From: Methylopumilus sp947499625
GTDB taxonomy: Bacteria > Pseudomonadota > Gammaproteobacteria > Burkholderiales > Methylophilaceae
NCBI GenBank assembly: GCA_965234475.1
Contig: OZ248397.1
Span: 930,001 to 994,000, forward strand
DNA: 64,000 bases
Reading direction: 5' to 3'
A program made the position numbers and the translations under genes. The notes beneath the pieces were generated by a model. It was given only the letters and a program-made list of their open reading frames with translations, did not search any database and was not told where the DNA came from. Positions 6,905-16,002 of the stretch are shown here, piece by piece. Position 1 is the stretch's first letter. Each line of letters opens with the position of its first letter.

Positions 6905-8491
6905 TTAGAACGTGAACTGACTTCTTATGGAGAGGATGTCCTCGTGCTTCATAAGGCCTCCATTTACACCACTCGAACCAACGTCAAATTGCGCAAATGC
7001 GTCGTCATAGTTTGTTCGCGAGTAGGCCGCCTTAACCATAACGTTAGGGTTGAGGATCCACTTTATACCAGCCGTGTAGGTTTGTGCGCCTGCCTTACAA
7101 CCAGATGCTGCTGTAGAGGTTGAAGCAGAGTTACTTGAGCTTGATGACGTGCCGTTACAGTTGAGCGTGCCCTGAAACCTTGAACCATTTGCTAGGCCTG
7201 AGCCACTTCGTTCGGTGTCAGAAACATCAAACGCTTCGTACCTAAGACCCAGCTCCCATGCACCATAACCACTGAAGTTATCCAAGTCGAACTCCTTCAT
7301 TGGCTTGATTGAGCCGAATGCACCCTTCTTGTAAGCGCTCGAGTACTTCTCGCCAGTTAGAAGCCAAAGCGCCTCAGCATAATAAGCCTCGTTATCTAGT
7401 GACATATTACCTGTACCATTTTTGTAGTTAGCCTTAGCATCGCCTCTTGTGTACTCACCTTGAACCTTGAAAGAGTTATACGCGGCGATAGCCTCAAGGC
7501 CGTAACCTTTGGTATCGATATCCGCGGTTGAGTCTGAAATAGCTGATTGTACGGTATCAGTTGTGAGAGTATCGCCTTGAATTTGAGCCCTGAATATGTT
7601 GCTTAAACCCCTACCTGGCGTTCTGTAAGATAAAAAAGTACCCGCCGTTGTTTTTGAACCTGAGGATGCTGAAGATGATGTGGGTCTAACTGCTGAACTG
7701 TTATTATAACCAGCCAAGCCGACGTGGTAGATAGCGTCCTTGTTGCCCATAAGCTCTGCAAAGTTAAGCGTGCCTCGTCCTGCAAAGCTCAAGTCTTCAG
7801 ACTTAGCGTCGTTCTCAACATCGTTCATTTGAAAGATAGATCCGGCGTATGTCAAACCGGGCTTTGGCTCGCCAAAAAGCATCGCACCAAGTTTTTTGCC
7901 TGGCGCAGTTTGGTTAACATAAGATCTTTCCAAAAAGTCGATGTTATTTGAACTTGTCTGCTCTTCTAAGTTAAATGGCTGTTTAAATTTACCGACTCTT
8001 AATTGCATTTGATCGTACTTAGCAAAGTCTAAGAAGGCTACATCGATTGTAGCAGTGCCCGGTAAATTACCTACCACCTCGTAGTTGAAGTACTTAGCGA
8101 ACTTACCCTTTACACCCAATCGTGCTCTTCGAAGCTCGAACTGACTAGCGCCTGTAGCGCCATCTTTATCGATATCGCCTGCATTATTAGCGCCTAAGCC
8201 ATCATTATCAATATCTCTGTAGTCAAGGTGCATACGACCTGTCAGCTGAATACTGTTTCTAGCGTTTGCACTCTCTAAAATAAAAGCACCATCTTTTTCT
8301 TTAACAACTGGAGTTACCGCTGTCTTTGATGTGTGACCCTTAGTGATTAACTTACCCTCTTCTTCAGTTAACACACCTTTTGATACTAAAGCATCAACGA
8401 TATCTGTAGCACTGTCTGCTAAGGCAACTTGACCTGCCATAAGCAAAACAGCGCTAGATACAGCGGCTGCTAATTTTTTATTGAAATTCAT
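6905..8491 (-). CDS. phosphate-selective porin, OprP/OprO family
   Basis: The 528 residues start with a signal peptide (cleavage after ALA, about residue 25) and a short helical segment. A long beta-rich barrel then runs from IQLTGRMHLDYRD (about 80) to a terminal phenylalanine, the usual outer-membrane sorting end. Segments such as ELRRARLGVKGKF and VGKFKQPFNLEEQTSSN are characteristic of OprP/OprO. The channel would take up phosphate or polyphosphate. It is longer than typical members because of Ser/Ala/Thr-rich loops around 270-280 and 450-465. A good Pho box lies about 100 bases upstream and a strong terminator follows, so it is probably a single phosphate-controlled gene. Confidence 0.88.
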   Translation of the reverse strand: MNFNKKLAAAVSSAVLLMAGQVALADSATDIVDALVSKGVLTEEEGKLITKGHTSKTAVTPVVKEKDGAFILESANARNSIQLTGRMHLDYRDIDNDGLGANNAGDIDKDGATGASQFELRRARLGVKGKFAKYFNYEVVGNLPGTATIDVAFLDFAKYDQMQLRVGKFKQPFNLEEQTSSNNIDFLERSYVNQTAPGKKLGAMLFGEPKPGLTYAGSIFQMNDVENDAKSEDLSFAGRGTLNFAELMGNKDAIYHVGLAGYNNSSAVRPTSSSASSGSKTTAGTFLSYRTPGRGLSNIFRAQIQGDTLTTDTVQSAISDSTADIDTKGYGLEAIAAYNSFKVQGEYTRGDAKANYKNGTGNMSLDNEAYYAEALWLLTGEKYSSAYKKGAFGSIKPMKEFDLDNFSGYGAWELGLRYEAFDVSDTERSGSGLANGSRFQGTLNCNGTSSSSSNSASTSTAASGCKAGAQTYTAGIKWILNPNVMVKAAYSRTNYDDAFAQFDVGSSGVNGGLMKHEDILSIRSQFTF

Positions 8492-8585
8492 TTATTGCTC
8501 CCTTCAGTTTTACTTTAAGTTTATTAAATTCGAATTCAGTCAAACTTTAAAGCTTTTTGACATGTTTGAATTTTACGGATGGAAT

Positions 8586-8603
8586 ATGACATATATGTGA
8601 CAA
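8586..8603 (-). promoter_or_regulatory. Pho box before the phosphate porin gene
   Basis: On the minus strand the site reads TTGTCAC-ATAT-ATGTCAT, an exact 7-4-7 arrangement with two TGTCA cores 11 bases apart. It lies about 95 bases before the porin ATG in a 228-base gap. The same gap holds an 8-bp TTTGTTGT / ACAACAAA hairpin at 8641-8662, which might end the carbonic anhydrase transcript. Nothing else is evident there. Confidence 0.75.
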
Positions 8604-8719
8604 ACAAATATTACAAGTGGTTTTTTGAAAATATTTTTGATTTGTTGTAAAAAAACAACAAAGCTGCTGCCTATAGCTTACTTATTGCGCTCTAAGAAAT
8701 CTTAACAACAATAATTTCA

Positions 8720-9358
8720 TTAAAAATGAATGTAATTCTGATTAAATTCTACCTCACCTGAGGCTAAATTGTATACAGCACCTACTAAGCCGATTTCTTT
8801 TTTTTCAATCATGTCAGTCAAGAGTGGGCTTCTCTTTAAGATGCGCTCCATCTGCACCTCCACGTTATGGAAACAAACTCTTTCAACAAAAGCGTCATTA
8901 CTTGAGTCGCGCTTATCTGTAATTGTTTTTTCTAGCGCGACTGCGGGATCAATGAGTTCAATAATTTCTCCGATGTTGCCACCCTTATAATGATCGCATG
9001 CCGCCTTGATAGCACCGCAATTCGAGTGTCCCATCACGACGACTAATTTTGAACCTAAGTACTTACAAGAAAATTCTAAACTACCAATCGCTTTAATTGA
9101 CGCGATGTTGCCCGCAAGACGCACACTAAAAATATCGCCTAAGTTCTGATCAAAAATAAGTTCAACGGTCGTCCGTGAATCACTGCATCCTAATACAGAT
9201 GCAAAAGGATGTTGTTTTTCTTTAATGACGTCACGCACACTTAACATGTCGTGCTCACGCTGCACATTATTTTTAAAGCGCTCATTACCCTCAATCAGAA
9301 TATCGAGCGCTTGCCTTGGGGTAACTTTATCTCGATCTATGAGTGGATGACGATACAT
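8720..9358 (-). CDS. can: beta-class carbonic anhydrase
   Basis: The 212-residue enzyme interconverts CO2 and bicarbonate with zinc. The ligands are visible: C58 and D60 in GCSDSR, and H111 and C114 in GHSNCG. Length is normal and no signal peptide is present, so it is cytoplasmic. Its start lies five bases from the lysS stop, and it is likely the last gene of prfB-lysS-can. In a methylotroph that oxidises formate to CO2, bicarbonate supply for carboxylations is a plausible role. Carbamoyl phosphate synthase, which needs bicarbonate, is encoded elsewhere in the window. Confidence 0.93.
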   Translation of the reverse strand: MYRHPLIDRDKVTPRQALDILIEGNERFKNNVQREHDMLSVRDVIKEKQHPFASVLGCSDSRTTVELIFDQNLGDIFSVRLAGNIASIKAIGSLEFSCKYLGSKLVVVMGHSNCGAIKAACDHYKGGNIGEIIELIDPAVALEKTITDKRDSSNDAFVERVCFHNVEVQMERILKRSPLLTDMIEKKEIGLVGAVYNLASGEVEFNQNYIHF

Positions 9359-9362
9359 ACGA

Positions 9363-10883
9363 TTAATTCGCCTCAGCGCGCATGTGTGGAAATAAAATCA
9401 CATCACGAATCGAAGGGCTATTAGTGAGTAACATAACGAGACGATCAATCCCAATACCACATCCACCTGTGGGCGGCATGCCGTATTCAAGTGCGCGAAT
9501 AAAATCGGCATCGTAGAACATCGCCTCATGGTCTCCTGCTTCTTTTGCTTTTGCCTGATTGTGGAATCGTTGTGCCTGATCTTCTGCGTCATTTAATTCT
9601 GAGAATCCATTTGCAATTTCTCGTCCTGCAATAAAAAGTTCAAAGCGTTCTGTGATGTCTTTATTTTTATCAGATGCACGAGCGAGGGGTGACACCTCAA
9701 CTGGATAGTCAATAATATAAGTTGGATTCCAAAGTTGTGATTCAGCAGTACCCTCAAAGAGTGCTAGTTGCAATGCGCCGAGACCCGAGTGATCAAAAGC
9801 TTTGTGATCATATTTTAAAAGTTCTTCACGTAAAAATTTTTCATCGTTGAGTTGTGCGTCTGTATATTGTGGTGCATATTTTTTTATAGCATTCACAATA
9901 GTGAGTCGCTCAAATGGTTTGTCAAAATTAATTTCACGGCCTTGATATTCGATGTTAGTTTTACCTAAAGAGATCATCGCAGCATCACGAATACAATCTT
10001 CAGTAAATTGCATGAGCCAATGGTAATCGGTATACGCCGCATAAAATTCCATCATCGTGAATTCCGGATTATGTCTCACACTTAATCCTTCGTTTCTAAA
10101 GTTACGATTAATTTCAAACACGCGATCAAAACCACCCACCACTAATCTTTTTAAATAAAGTTCTGGTGCGATACGCATATACATTTGCATGTCGAGCGCG
10201 TTGTGATGTGTGATGAACGGTTTCGCTGCAGCACCACCTGGAATAGGATGCAGCATGGGCGTCTCAACTTCATTGAAACAGTGCTTCACCATGAACGCAC
10301 GAATGCCACCCACAATTTTTGATCGGGTTATAAATGTTTGTTTTGTCTCATCACTCATGATGAGATCAACATAACGTTGACGATACTTAACTTCTTGATC
10401 AGCTAACCCGTGAAATTTTTCAGGGAGTGGTCGAATGGATTTTGTGAGTAATCTTAAATGGCTCACACGAATAGAAAGCTCACCCGTTTTAGTTTTAAAT
10501 AAAACACCGCTCGCACCTAAGATGTCTCCTAAGTCCCAGTGCTTAAAATTTTCGTAAATAGTTTCTGCGTCATCACTTTTAATATTTTCTTTTGAGATAA
10601 AAAGCTGAATGCGCGCCGATCCATCTTGCAGTGTTGCAAAACTTGCTTTGCCCATGACACGTTTTAGCATCATGCGACCTGCCACAACTACTTCAACGGC
10701 TTTAGGATCGAGCACGTCATTTTCTAACGCACCAAATTCTTCGTGAATCGTTTTTGCAAAATGTTGCGGCTTGAAGTCGTTTGGAAATGCAACGCCCGCT
10801 TCTCTTATTTTTTTTAATTTTTCACGACGTTCTAATATGACGTGATTTTCATTTTGCTCTATCGGTTGGTTTTCTTCTGACAA
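9363..10883 (-). CDS. lysS: lysyl-tRNA synthetase, class II
   Basis: The 506 residues have an N-terminal OB-fold anticodon-binding domain (about 65-170, with VVVAGRMMLKRVMGKASFA) and a class II catalytic core. The core carries motif 2 (FRNEGLSVRHNPEFTMMEFY) and motif 3 (GGCGIGIDRLVML near the C-terminus). It charges tRNA-Lys with lysine in the cytoplasm. Length matches bacterial LysS. It is separated from prfB by four bases, the widespread prfB-lysS operon, and is followed at once by carbonic anhydrase. Confidence 0.97.
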   Translation of the reverse strand: MSEENQPIEQNENHVILERREKLKKIREAGVAFPNDFKPQHFAKTIHEEFGALENDVLDPKAVEVVVAGRMMLKRVMGKASFATLQDGSARIQLFISKENIKSDDAETIYENFKHWDLGDILGASGVLFKTKTGELSIRVSHLRLLTKSIRPLPEKFHGLADQEVKYRQRYVDLIMSDETKQTFITRSKIVGGIRAFMVKHCFNEVETPMLHPIPGGAAAKPFITHHNALDMQMYMRIAPELYLKRLVVGGFDRVFEINRNFRNEGLSVRHNPEFTMMEFYAAYTDYHWLMQFTEDCIRDAAMISLGKTNIEYQGREINFDKPFERLTIVNAIKKYAPQYTDAQLNDEKFLREELLKYDHKAFDHSGLGALQLALFEGTAESQLWNPTYIIDYPVEVSPLARASDKNKDITERFELFIAGREIANGFSELNDAEDQAQRFHNQAKAKEAGDHEAMFYDADFIRALEYGMPPTGGCGIGIDRLVMLLTNSPSIRDVILFPHMRAEAN

Positions 10884-10887
10884 CTTT

Positions 10888-11992
10888 TTATACTCCCTGC
10901 TTTAAGCTTTCACTAATAAATGGGTCAAGGTCCCCGTCGAGGACGCCTTGCGTATTACCTACTTCAACATTTGTGCGTAAGTCTTTGATGCGCGATTGAT
11001 CGAGCACATAACTTCTAATCTGATGCCCCCAACCTATATCAGTTTTTGCATCTTCTAATGCTTGCTTTTCTTCGTTACGTTTATTTAACTCTAGCGCATA
11101 AAGTTGTGCGCGTAACATATTCATGGCTTCCGCTCTATTGCGATGCTGTGATCGATCGTCCTGACATTGCACGACTGTATTCGTGGGAATATGAGTAATA
11201 CGCACTGCTGAGTCGGTCTTATTAATATGCTGACCCCCCGCACCTGAAGCTCTATAGGTATCAATTCTTAAATCTGCTGGATTAATATCCACCTCAATCG
11301 AGTCATCTACTTCAGGATAGACTTGTACACTCGCAAATGATGTATGACGGCGATTTCCCGAATCAAAGGGGGACTTTCTGACCAATCGATGCACACCTGT
11401 TTCAGTTCTCAAATGTCCAAAAGCGTAGTCGCCTGAAATTTTTAGTGTCGCACTTTTAATGCCGGCGATGTCCCCATCTGAAATATCGAGCACTTCTACC
11501 TTAAATCCTTTTCTTTCCCCATACCTTATATACATGCGAAGCAGCATATTTGCCCAATCCTGCGCTTCGGTACCACCACTGCCTGATTGGAAGTTAATGA
11601 AGCAGTTATTCGGATCCATGGGATGAGAAAACATGCGACGGAATTCCATCGCCTCCACACTCTTTTCGAGCGAATGACTTTCATCTAAAACAACTTTAAG
11701 CGTCTCGTCGTCACTCTCATTGCGAGCCAATTCAAATAGCTCGCACTGATCCTTTAGATTGGCTGCAAGGTGACTTAAGCCGTTAACGATAAAGTCGAGC
11801 TCGCGCTTTTCTTTGCCCAAAGTCTGGCTTCTCCCTTGGTCATTCCAAATAGATGGGTCTTCAAGCTCCTTTGAAATTTCATCTAGACGTGACTTTTTAA
11901 CATCAAAGTCAAAGATACCCCCTAAGCGCTTGATGGCGTTCATTTAATCCATCGAGTCGGTGTTGAATCTGGTTAAGGGTTTCTGCGTCCAT
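10888..11992 (-). CDS. prfB: peptide chain release factor 2, made by programmed +1 frameshift
   Basis: Translation begins at ATG 11992 and runs 27 codons (MDAETLNQI to ALRGYL) to an in-frame TGA at 11911-11909. The rest of the protein is in the +1 frame from GAC at 11910, giving 367 residues, the usual RF2 length. The downstream ATG at 11943 lies before the shift site in a frame that does not give the native N-terminus. In full-length numbering the SPF tripeptide that reads stop codons is at 207-209, and the GGQ motif for peptidyl-tRNA hydrolysis at 252-254. RF2 recognises UGA and UAA. The frameshift makes synthesis depend on RF2 level. It forms an operon with lysS. Confidence 0.96.
11908..11923 (-). 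other. RF2 autoregulatory +1 frameshift site
   Basis: On the minus strand the sequence is AGGGGG-TATCTT-TGA-C: an internal Shine-Dalgarno-like hexamer three bases before CTT-TGA-C. This is the same as the classical RF2 slip site. Slow termination at UGA when RF2 is scarce lets the ribosome slip from CUU to UUU. Confidence 0.95.
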
Positions 11993-12047
11993 GGGCTTTA
12001 TATCTATGAAAACAAAGAATTATACATTTAAATGGCTAGTTAATTTT

Positions 12048-12065
12048 CTGTCATATATGTGTCAC
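12048..12065 (+). promoter_or_regulatory. Pho box before pstS
   Basis: CTGTCAT-ATAT-GTGTCAC is a near-consensus PhoB site (two TGTCA cores 11 bases apart), about 60 bases before the pstS ATG in the divergent gap with prfB. It is the best-matching Pho box in the window. Confidence 0.8.
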
Positions 12066-12123
12066 AATTAATCCATAAACTAGCTCCAGATTCACTTAAC
12101 TTAAAACAAAACCAGGAGCTTTT

Positions 12124-13122
12124 ATGAAGTCTAACAAAATCAAGAACTTAGGTTTAGCAGCTTTAGTTGCTTCAACCTTCGCTTTTTCATACAACATTCA
12201 TGCAGCAGATAAAGTCATTTCAATTGACGGTTCTTCTACTGTTTACCCAATCACTGAAGCTGTCGCTGAAGATTTTCAAAAGAAAACAGGCGTTAAAGTG
12301 ACTGTCGGTGTCTCAGGCACAGGCGGTGGCTTTAAAAAATTCTGTCGCGGTGAAACAGTCATTTCTGACGCGTCACGTCCTATTTCTAAAAAAGAGATGG
12401 ATGCATGTGCTGAGAACGGTATTACTTACATTGAATTACCTATCGCCTACGATGCTTTAACAGTGGTTGCTAATAAAGGTAATGACTGGGCAAAATCAAT
12501 GACAGTGGCTGAGCTTAATAAAGTTTGGACATCAGGTAGCTCTGTTAAAAATTGGAAGGATGTGAATCCAGCTTGGCCTAGCCAACCTATGAAATTGTTT
12601 GGCCCAGGTGCTGACTCAGGTACTTTTGACTACTTCACAGAAGCGATTAACGGTAAAGCAAAGTCATCGCGCTCTGACTACACAGCGTCTGAAGATGACA
12701 ATGTCTTGGTGACAGGTGTGTCAGGTGATAAAGGTGGCTTAGGTTACTTTGGTTTAGCTTACTACCTTGAAAACAAAGACAAGCTTAATGCTGTTGCCAT
12801 CGTGGATAAAGACAAGAAAGATGCAGTCTTACCTTCTGAAGCCACTGTCATGGATGGTACATACCAACCACTTTCTCGCCCTTTATTCATCTATGTGAAT
12901 GGTACTAAAGGTGCTTTTGATAAAGACGTGAAAGCTTTTGTTGAATACTATTTAGCTAATGCACCAAAACTCGTTAAAGAAGTGAAGTACGTTCCGCTTA
13001 ATACTTCTGAGTATGCTGCCGTATCTAAACACTGGCAATCTAAAAAAGCCGGCACAGGCTTTGGTGGTAAAAATGAAGTGGGTCTAAAGATCGAAGATCT
13101 TATCAAGCGTATTAAAGACTAA
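12124..13122 (+). CDS. pstS: phosphate ABC transporter, periplasmic phosphate-binding protein
   Basis: The 332 residues begin with a signal peptide (cleavage near HAA-D, residue 28). The PstS motifs DGSSTVYPIT and GVSGTGGGFKKFCRGE follow, whose serines and backbone bind phosphate. FGPGADSGTFDYF and GYFGLAYY are further family segments. It delivers phosphate to PstCA in the inner membrane. Porin and PstS together give a complete uptake route. It has a strong ribosome site (AGGAG). A Pho box lies upstream and a hairpin with T-run follows, which would make pstS mRNA exceed that of pstCAB. Confidence 0.96.
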   Translation: MKSNKIKNLGLAALVASTFAFSYNIHAADKVISIDGSSTVYPITEAVAEDFQKKTGVKVTVGVSGTGGGFKKFCRGETVISDASRPISKKEMDACAENGITYIELPIAYDALTVVANKGNDWAKSMTVAELNKVWTSGSSVKNWKDVNPAWPSQPMKLFGPGADSGTFDYFTEAINGKAKSSRSDYTASEDDNVLVTGVSGDKGGLGYFGLAYYLENKDKLNAVAIVDKDKKDAVLPSEATVMDGTYQPLSRPLFIYVNGTKGAFDKDVKAFVEYYLANAPKLVKEVKYVPLNTSEYAAVSKHWQSKKAGTGFGGKNEVGLKIEDLIKRIKD

Positions 13123-13159
13123 ACACTGAAAGGCCTCTAAAAGCAAGTAAGTAACGACT

Positions 13160-13189
13160 AAAAAAGGCGGCACAAAGGCCGCCTTTTTT
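13160..13189 (+). terminator. intra-operon terminator between pstS and pstC
   Basis: A 12-bp hairpin (AAAAAAGGCGGC / GCCGCCTTTTTT, six-base loop) with its T-run lies 37 bases after the pstS stop. Because pstCAB has no obvious promoter of its own, partial read-through is the likely way the permease is expressed at a lower level than the binding protein. Confidence 0.9.
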
Positions 13190-13244
13190 AACTTTGAAAC
13201 GTTACAATCATTTTTAAGTAACTCAAATCATAGAAAAAAATAAA

Positions 13245-14177
13245 TTGACAACGACTCAATTAAAAGACCCGCCGATTAGTAAAAGGCTCGCTAAAAATAT
13301 TAAGCGAAACTTTGTTGAACGCGTCATCGAAATTATTCTGATGTTTGCAGCGCTTGGTGCTACTTTTATCACCTTAGGTATTGTTTATATTTTAGTCACT
13401 GAAGCCTCAGGATTTTTTGTAGAGGTCAGTATTATCGAATTCTTAACGAGTAGGCAATGGAGCCCACTCTTTGAAGATGCACACTATGGCATTCTTCCCC
13501 TTATATCAGGCACACTCACCACATCGTTTGTTGCCCTTACTATTGCGATTCCTATTGGAACAGTGGCTGCCATCTACCTTTCTGAATTTGCATCTCACAA
13601 AACACGTGAGACTGTGAAACCTGTATTGGAACTTCTGGTGGGTGTACCTACCGTCGTTTTTGGTTACTTCGCCCTTCTTTTTGTCACCCCATTACTCCAA
13701 AAAATTAATCCAGATTTGCCTACCTTTAACATGCTAGGGGCCGGCATCGTCATGGGAGTGATGATTATCCCTTACATTGCATCCGTGGCTGAAGATGCTA
13801 TGAGAGCGGTACCTATGAATATGCGAGAGGGCTCTTACGCAATGGGTGCCACCAAATTTCAAACAGCCATTCGTGTCGTAACCCCTGCTGCCACATCCGG
13901 CATTATTGCCGCTTACATTCTAGGCATCAGCCGCGCAGTTGGTGAAACCATGGTAGTTGCAATTGCAGCTGGCCAACAGCCTACTTTTACATTCAACCCA
14001 TTAGAGGGCGCTGCCACAATTACAGCTTATATTGTGCAAGTAGCGATGGGTGACTTACCACATGGAAGCCTAGGTTATCAAAGTATTTTTGCAGCCGGTA
14101 TGGTGTTATTCGTGATTACCTTTGTGTTTAATATTTTGGGTCACATGGCAAGAAAACGTTTTGCGGAGAGGTATTAA
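13245..14177 (+). CDS. pstC: phosphate ABC transporter permease PstC
   Basis: The 310-residue inner-membrane permease has about six transmembrane helices. Its MetI-type permease domain (from about residue 90) contains the EAA-like loop EGSYAMGATKFQT, which docks PstB. SRAVGETMVVAIAAG is typical of PstC. The proposed start is TTG at 13245. No in-frame ATG gives a better N-terminus. It pairs with PstA (three bases after its stop codon) to form the phosphate channel. Confidence 0.94.
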   Translation: MTTTQLKDPPISKRLAKNIKRNFVERVIEIILMFAALGATFITLGIVYILVTEASGFFVEVSIIEFLTSRQWSPLFEDAHYGILPLISGTLTTSFVALTIAIPIGTVAAIYLSEFASHKTRETVKPVLELLVGVPTVVFGYFALLFVTPLLQKINPDLPTFNMLGAGIVMGVMIIPYIASVAEDAMRAVPMNMREGSYAMGATKFQTAIRVVTPAATSGIIAAYILGISRAVGETMVVAIAAGQQPTFTFNPLEGAATITAYIVQVAMGDLPHGSLGYQSIFAAGMVLFVITFVFNILGHMARKRFAERY

Positions 14178-14180
14178 TTC

Positions 14181-15140
14181 ATGGAGCACAGTAAAGTGGA
14201 TTCTGAACAGAGTTTAATCAAGCCCAAAACACTCGAAGAAGTGCGCACCATGATTCGTACGCATAAGCGCAACGATTTTATTTTTTCATCGATTGGTTTA
14301 TTGACCATCACGTTCGCACTACTCACCTTACTTATTCTGTTTGTGGATCTTGTGATGGATGGCTACCCTAAGTTAAATTATCAATTCTTTACCGACTTTC
14401 CCTCAAGGCGGGCTGCAAACGCCGGTATCTTGTCGGCATGGGTCGGTTCATCCCTTATTATGTTAGTCACCTTCATCACCGCAGTGCCTATGGGAGTTGC
14501 AGCAGGAGTGTATCTAGAAGAATACGCGCCTAAGAATTGGTTCACTGATATTGTTGAAATCAATGTCACCAATCTCGCAGGGGTGCCCTCTATCATTTAC
14601 GGCTTGTTGGCTCTTGGATTATTTGTATACACATTCCATCTTGGTCAAACGATTGTCACAGCTGGACTCACACTCGGTCTTTTAATGTTGCCTATTGTAA
14701 TAGTATCCACACGAGAAGCCATTCGATCGATTCCTGTGGCCATACGTGAAGCAGCTTACGCTGTGGGCGCTACAAAATGGCAGGTCGTTTTACACCACGT
14801 GATTCAATATTCGTTTGGTGGCATCCTCACAGGAATTATTATCGGTATGGCAAGAGCCTTAGGTGAAACAGCACCAATCATTACCGTAGGAGCCTTGACC
14901 TTTATTGCATTTCTTCCACCAGCCCCTTTAACCAGCGTAGCTCCCTTTATTTCTTTTGAATGGCTGCAATCAGGTTTCACGGTGCTACCAATTCAAATGT
15001 TTAGTTGGTTATCAAGACCTGAACATGCATTTCACATCAACGCTGCAGCAGCGGGTGCTGTGATTATCATGCTCACACTTGTGATGAATGGAACGGCTAT
15101 TTGGTTACGTTATCGTATTCGTAAAAATATTAAATGGTAA
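14181..15140 (+). CDS. pstA: phosphate ABC transporter permease PstA
   Basis: This 319-residue permease has a first membrane helix at about 32-55 and a MetI-type domain. The domain includes NLAGVPSIIYGLLALG, the PstB-docking loop REAAYAVGATKWQV and MARALGETAPIITVGA, all hallmarks of PstA. The N-terminal cytoplasmic extension of about 30 charged residues is slightly longer than in E. coli. It partners with PstC and is translationally coupled to it by close spacing. Confidence 0.94.
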   Translation: MEHSKVDSEQSLIKPKTLEEVRTMIRTHKRNDFIFSSIGLLTITFALLTLLILFVDLVMDGYPKLNYQFFTDFPSRRAANAGILSAWVGSSLIMLVTFITAVPMGVAAGVYLEEYAPKNWFTDIVEINVTNLAGVPSIIYGLLALGLFVYTFHLGQTIVTAGLTLGLLMLPIVIVSTREAIRSIPVAIREAAYAVGATKWQVVLHHVIQYSFGGILTGIIIGMARALGETAPIITVGALTFIAFLPPAPLTSVAPFISFEWLQSGFTVLPIQMFSWLSRPEHAFHINAAAAGAVIIMLTLVMNGTAIWLRYRIRKNIKW

Positions 15141-15161
15141 ATTTTATCTACAGGAAAAAAA

Positions 15162-15941
15162 ATGGCACAAAATAAATTAAACATCAAAGCTGAAGCAAAG
15201 AATCTTAATTTTTTCTATGCAGACGGTACCAAGGCATTAAAGGATGTAAGCCTACCTGTTTATGAGAATAAAATTACAGCCCTCATTGGCCCATCAGGTT
15301 GCGGCAAATCTACATTCTTACGCTGCTTTAACCGTATGCATGATTTATATCCTGGCAATCGCTATGAGGGTCAAATCCTTCTTCATCCAGACAACACGAA
15401 TGTGCTTGCTAAAGGTGTTGATCCGATCGAAGTGCGTATGCGCATCAGTATGGTGTTCCAAAAACCAAACCCTTTTCCAAAATCTATCTATGAGAATGTG
15501 GCTTACGGCCTAAGAGTGCGTGGTGAAAGATCAAAATCTGCGGTGGATGACAAAGTTGAGGAGGCATTAAAAGGTGCTTCACTTTGGAATGAAGTCAAAG
15601 ATCGATTACAGGATTTAGCTTTTAATTTATCCGGTGGTCAACAGCAACGTCTATGCATTGCTCGTGCCTTAGCGACAGATCCTGAAATTATGTTATTCGA
15701 TGAGCCTACATCAGCACTTGATCCAATTGCAACAGTGAATATTGAGGAACTTATGTCAGGTTTAAAAAATAAGCTGTCAATTTTAATCGTGACACATAAT
15801 ATGCAACAAGCCGCACGTATTTCTGATTACACAGCCTATATGTATTTAGGTGAAATGATTGAATTCGATGCCACAGATAAGATTTTCACGAACCCAGGCA
15901 GGAAAGAAACAGAAGATTACATTACAGGTAAGTTCGGTTAA
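15162..15941 (+). CDS. pstB: phosphate ABC transporter ATPase PstB
   Basis: The 259 residues carry Walker A GPSGCGKST (43-51), the PstB-typical QKPNPFPKSIYENVAYG (about 100-116), signature LSGGQ (156-160) and Walker B MLFDEP (177-182). It powers phosphate import through PstCA. The gene ends the operon. No phoU follows, although phoU often lies next in other proteobacteria. The 61-base gap to the convergent glmM is A/T-rich with no strong terminator. Confidence 0.96.
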   Translation: MAQNKLNIKAEAKNLNFFYADGTKALKDVSLPVYENKITALIGPSGCGKSTFLRCFNRMHDLYPGNRYEGQILLHPDNTNVLAKGVDPIEVRMRISMVFQKPNPFPKSIYENVAYGLRVRGERSKSAVDDKVEEALKGASLWNEVKDRLQDLAFNLSGGQQQRLCIARALATDPEIMLFDEPTSALDPIATVNIEELMSGLKNKLSILIVTHNMQQAARISDYTAYMYLGEMIEFDATDKIFTNPGRKETEDYITGKFG

Positions 15942-16002
15942 GATTTTTTAAATTGCTTAAAGCTACAAAAAAATTTCTTAAAAAAAATTTAAAGTGGTTT
16001 GC

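Noticed and set aside
7724..7951. Open frame on the plus strand within the porin gene
   Set aside because: No recognisable motif, and it lies wholly within a well-supported gene on the other strand.
8641..8662. Hairpin TTTGTTGT / ACAACAAA as a terminator of carbonic anhydrase
   Set aside because: Only A/T-rich 8-bp stem, with the T-run in the loop rather than after the stem; too weak to list as a feature.
11888..11943. ATG at 11943 as the prfB start
   Set aside because: The true N-terminus lies at 11992 in another frame with an exact RF2 frameshift site, giving the normal protein length.
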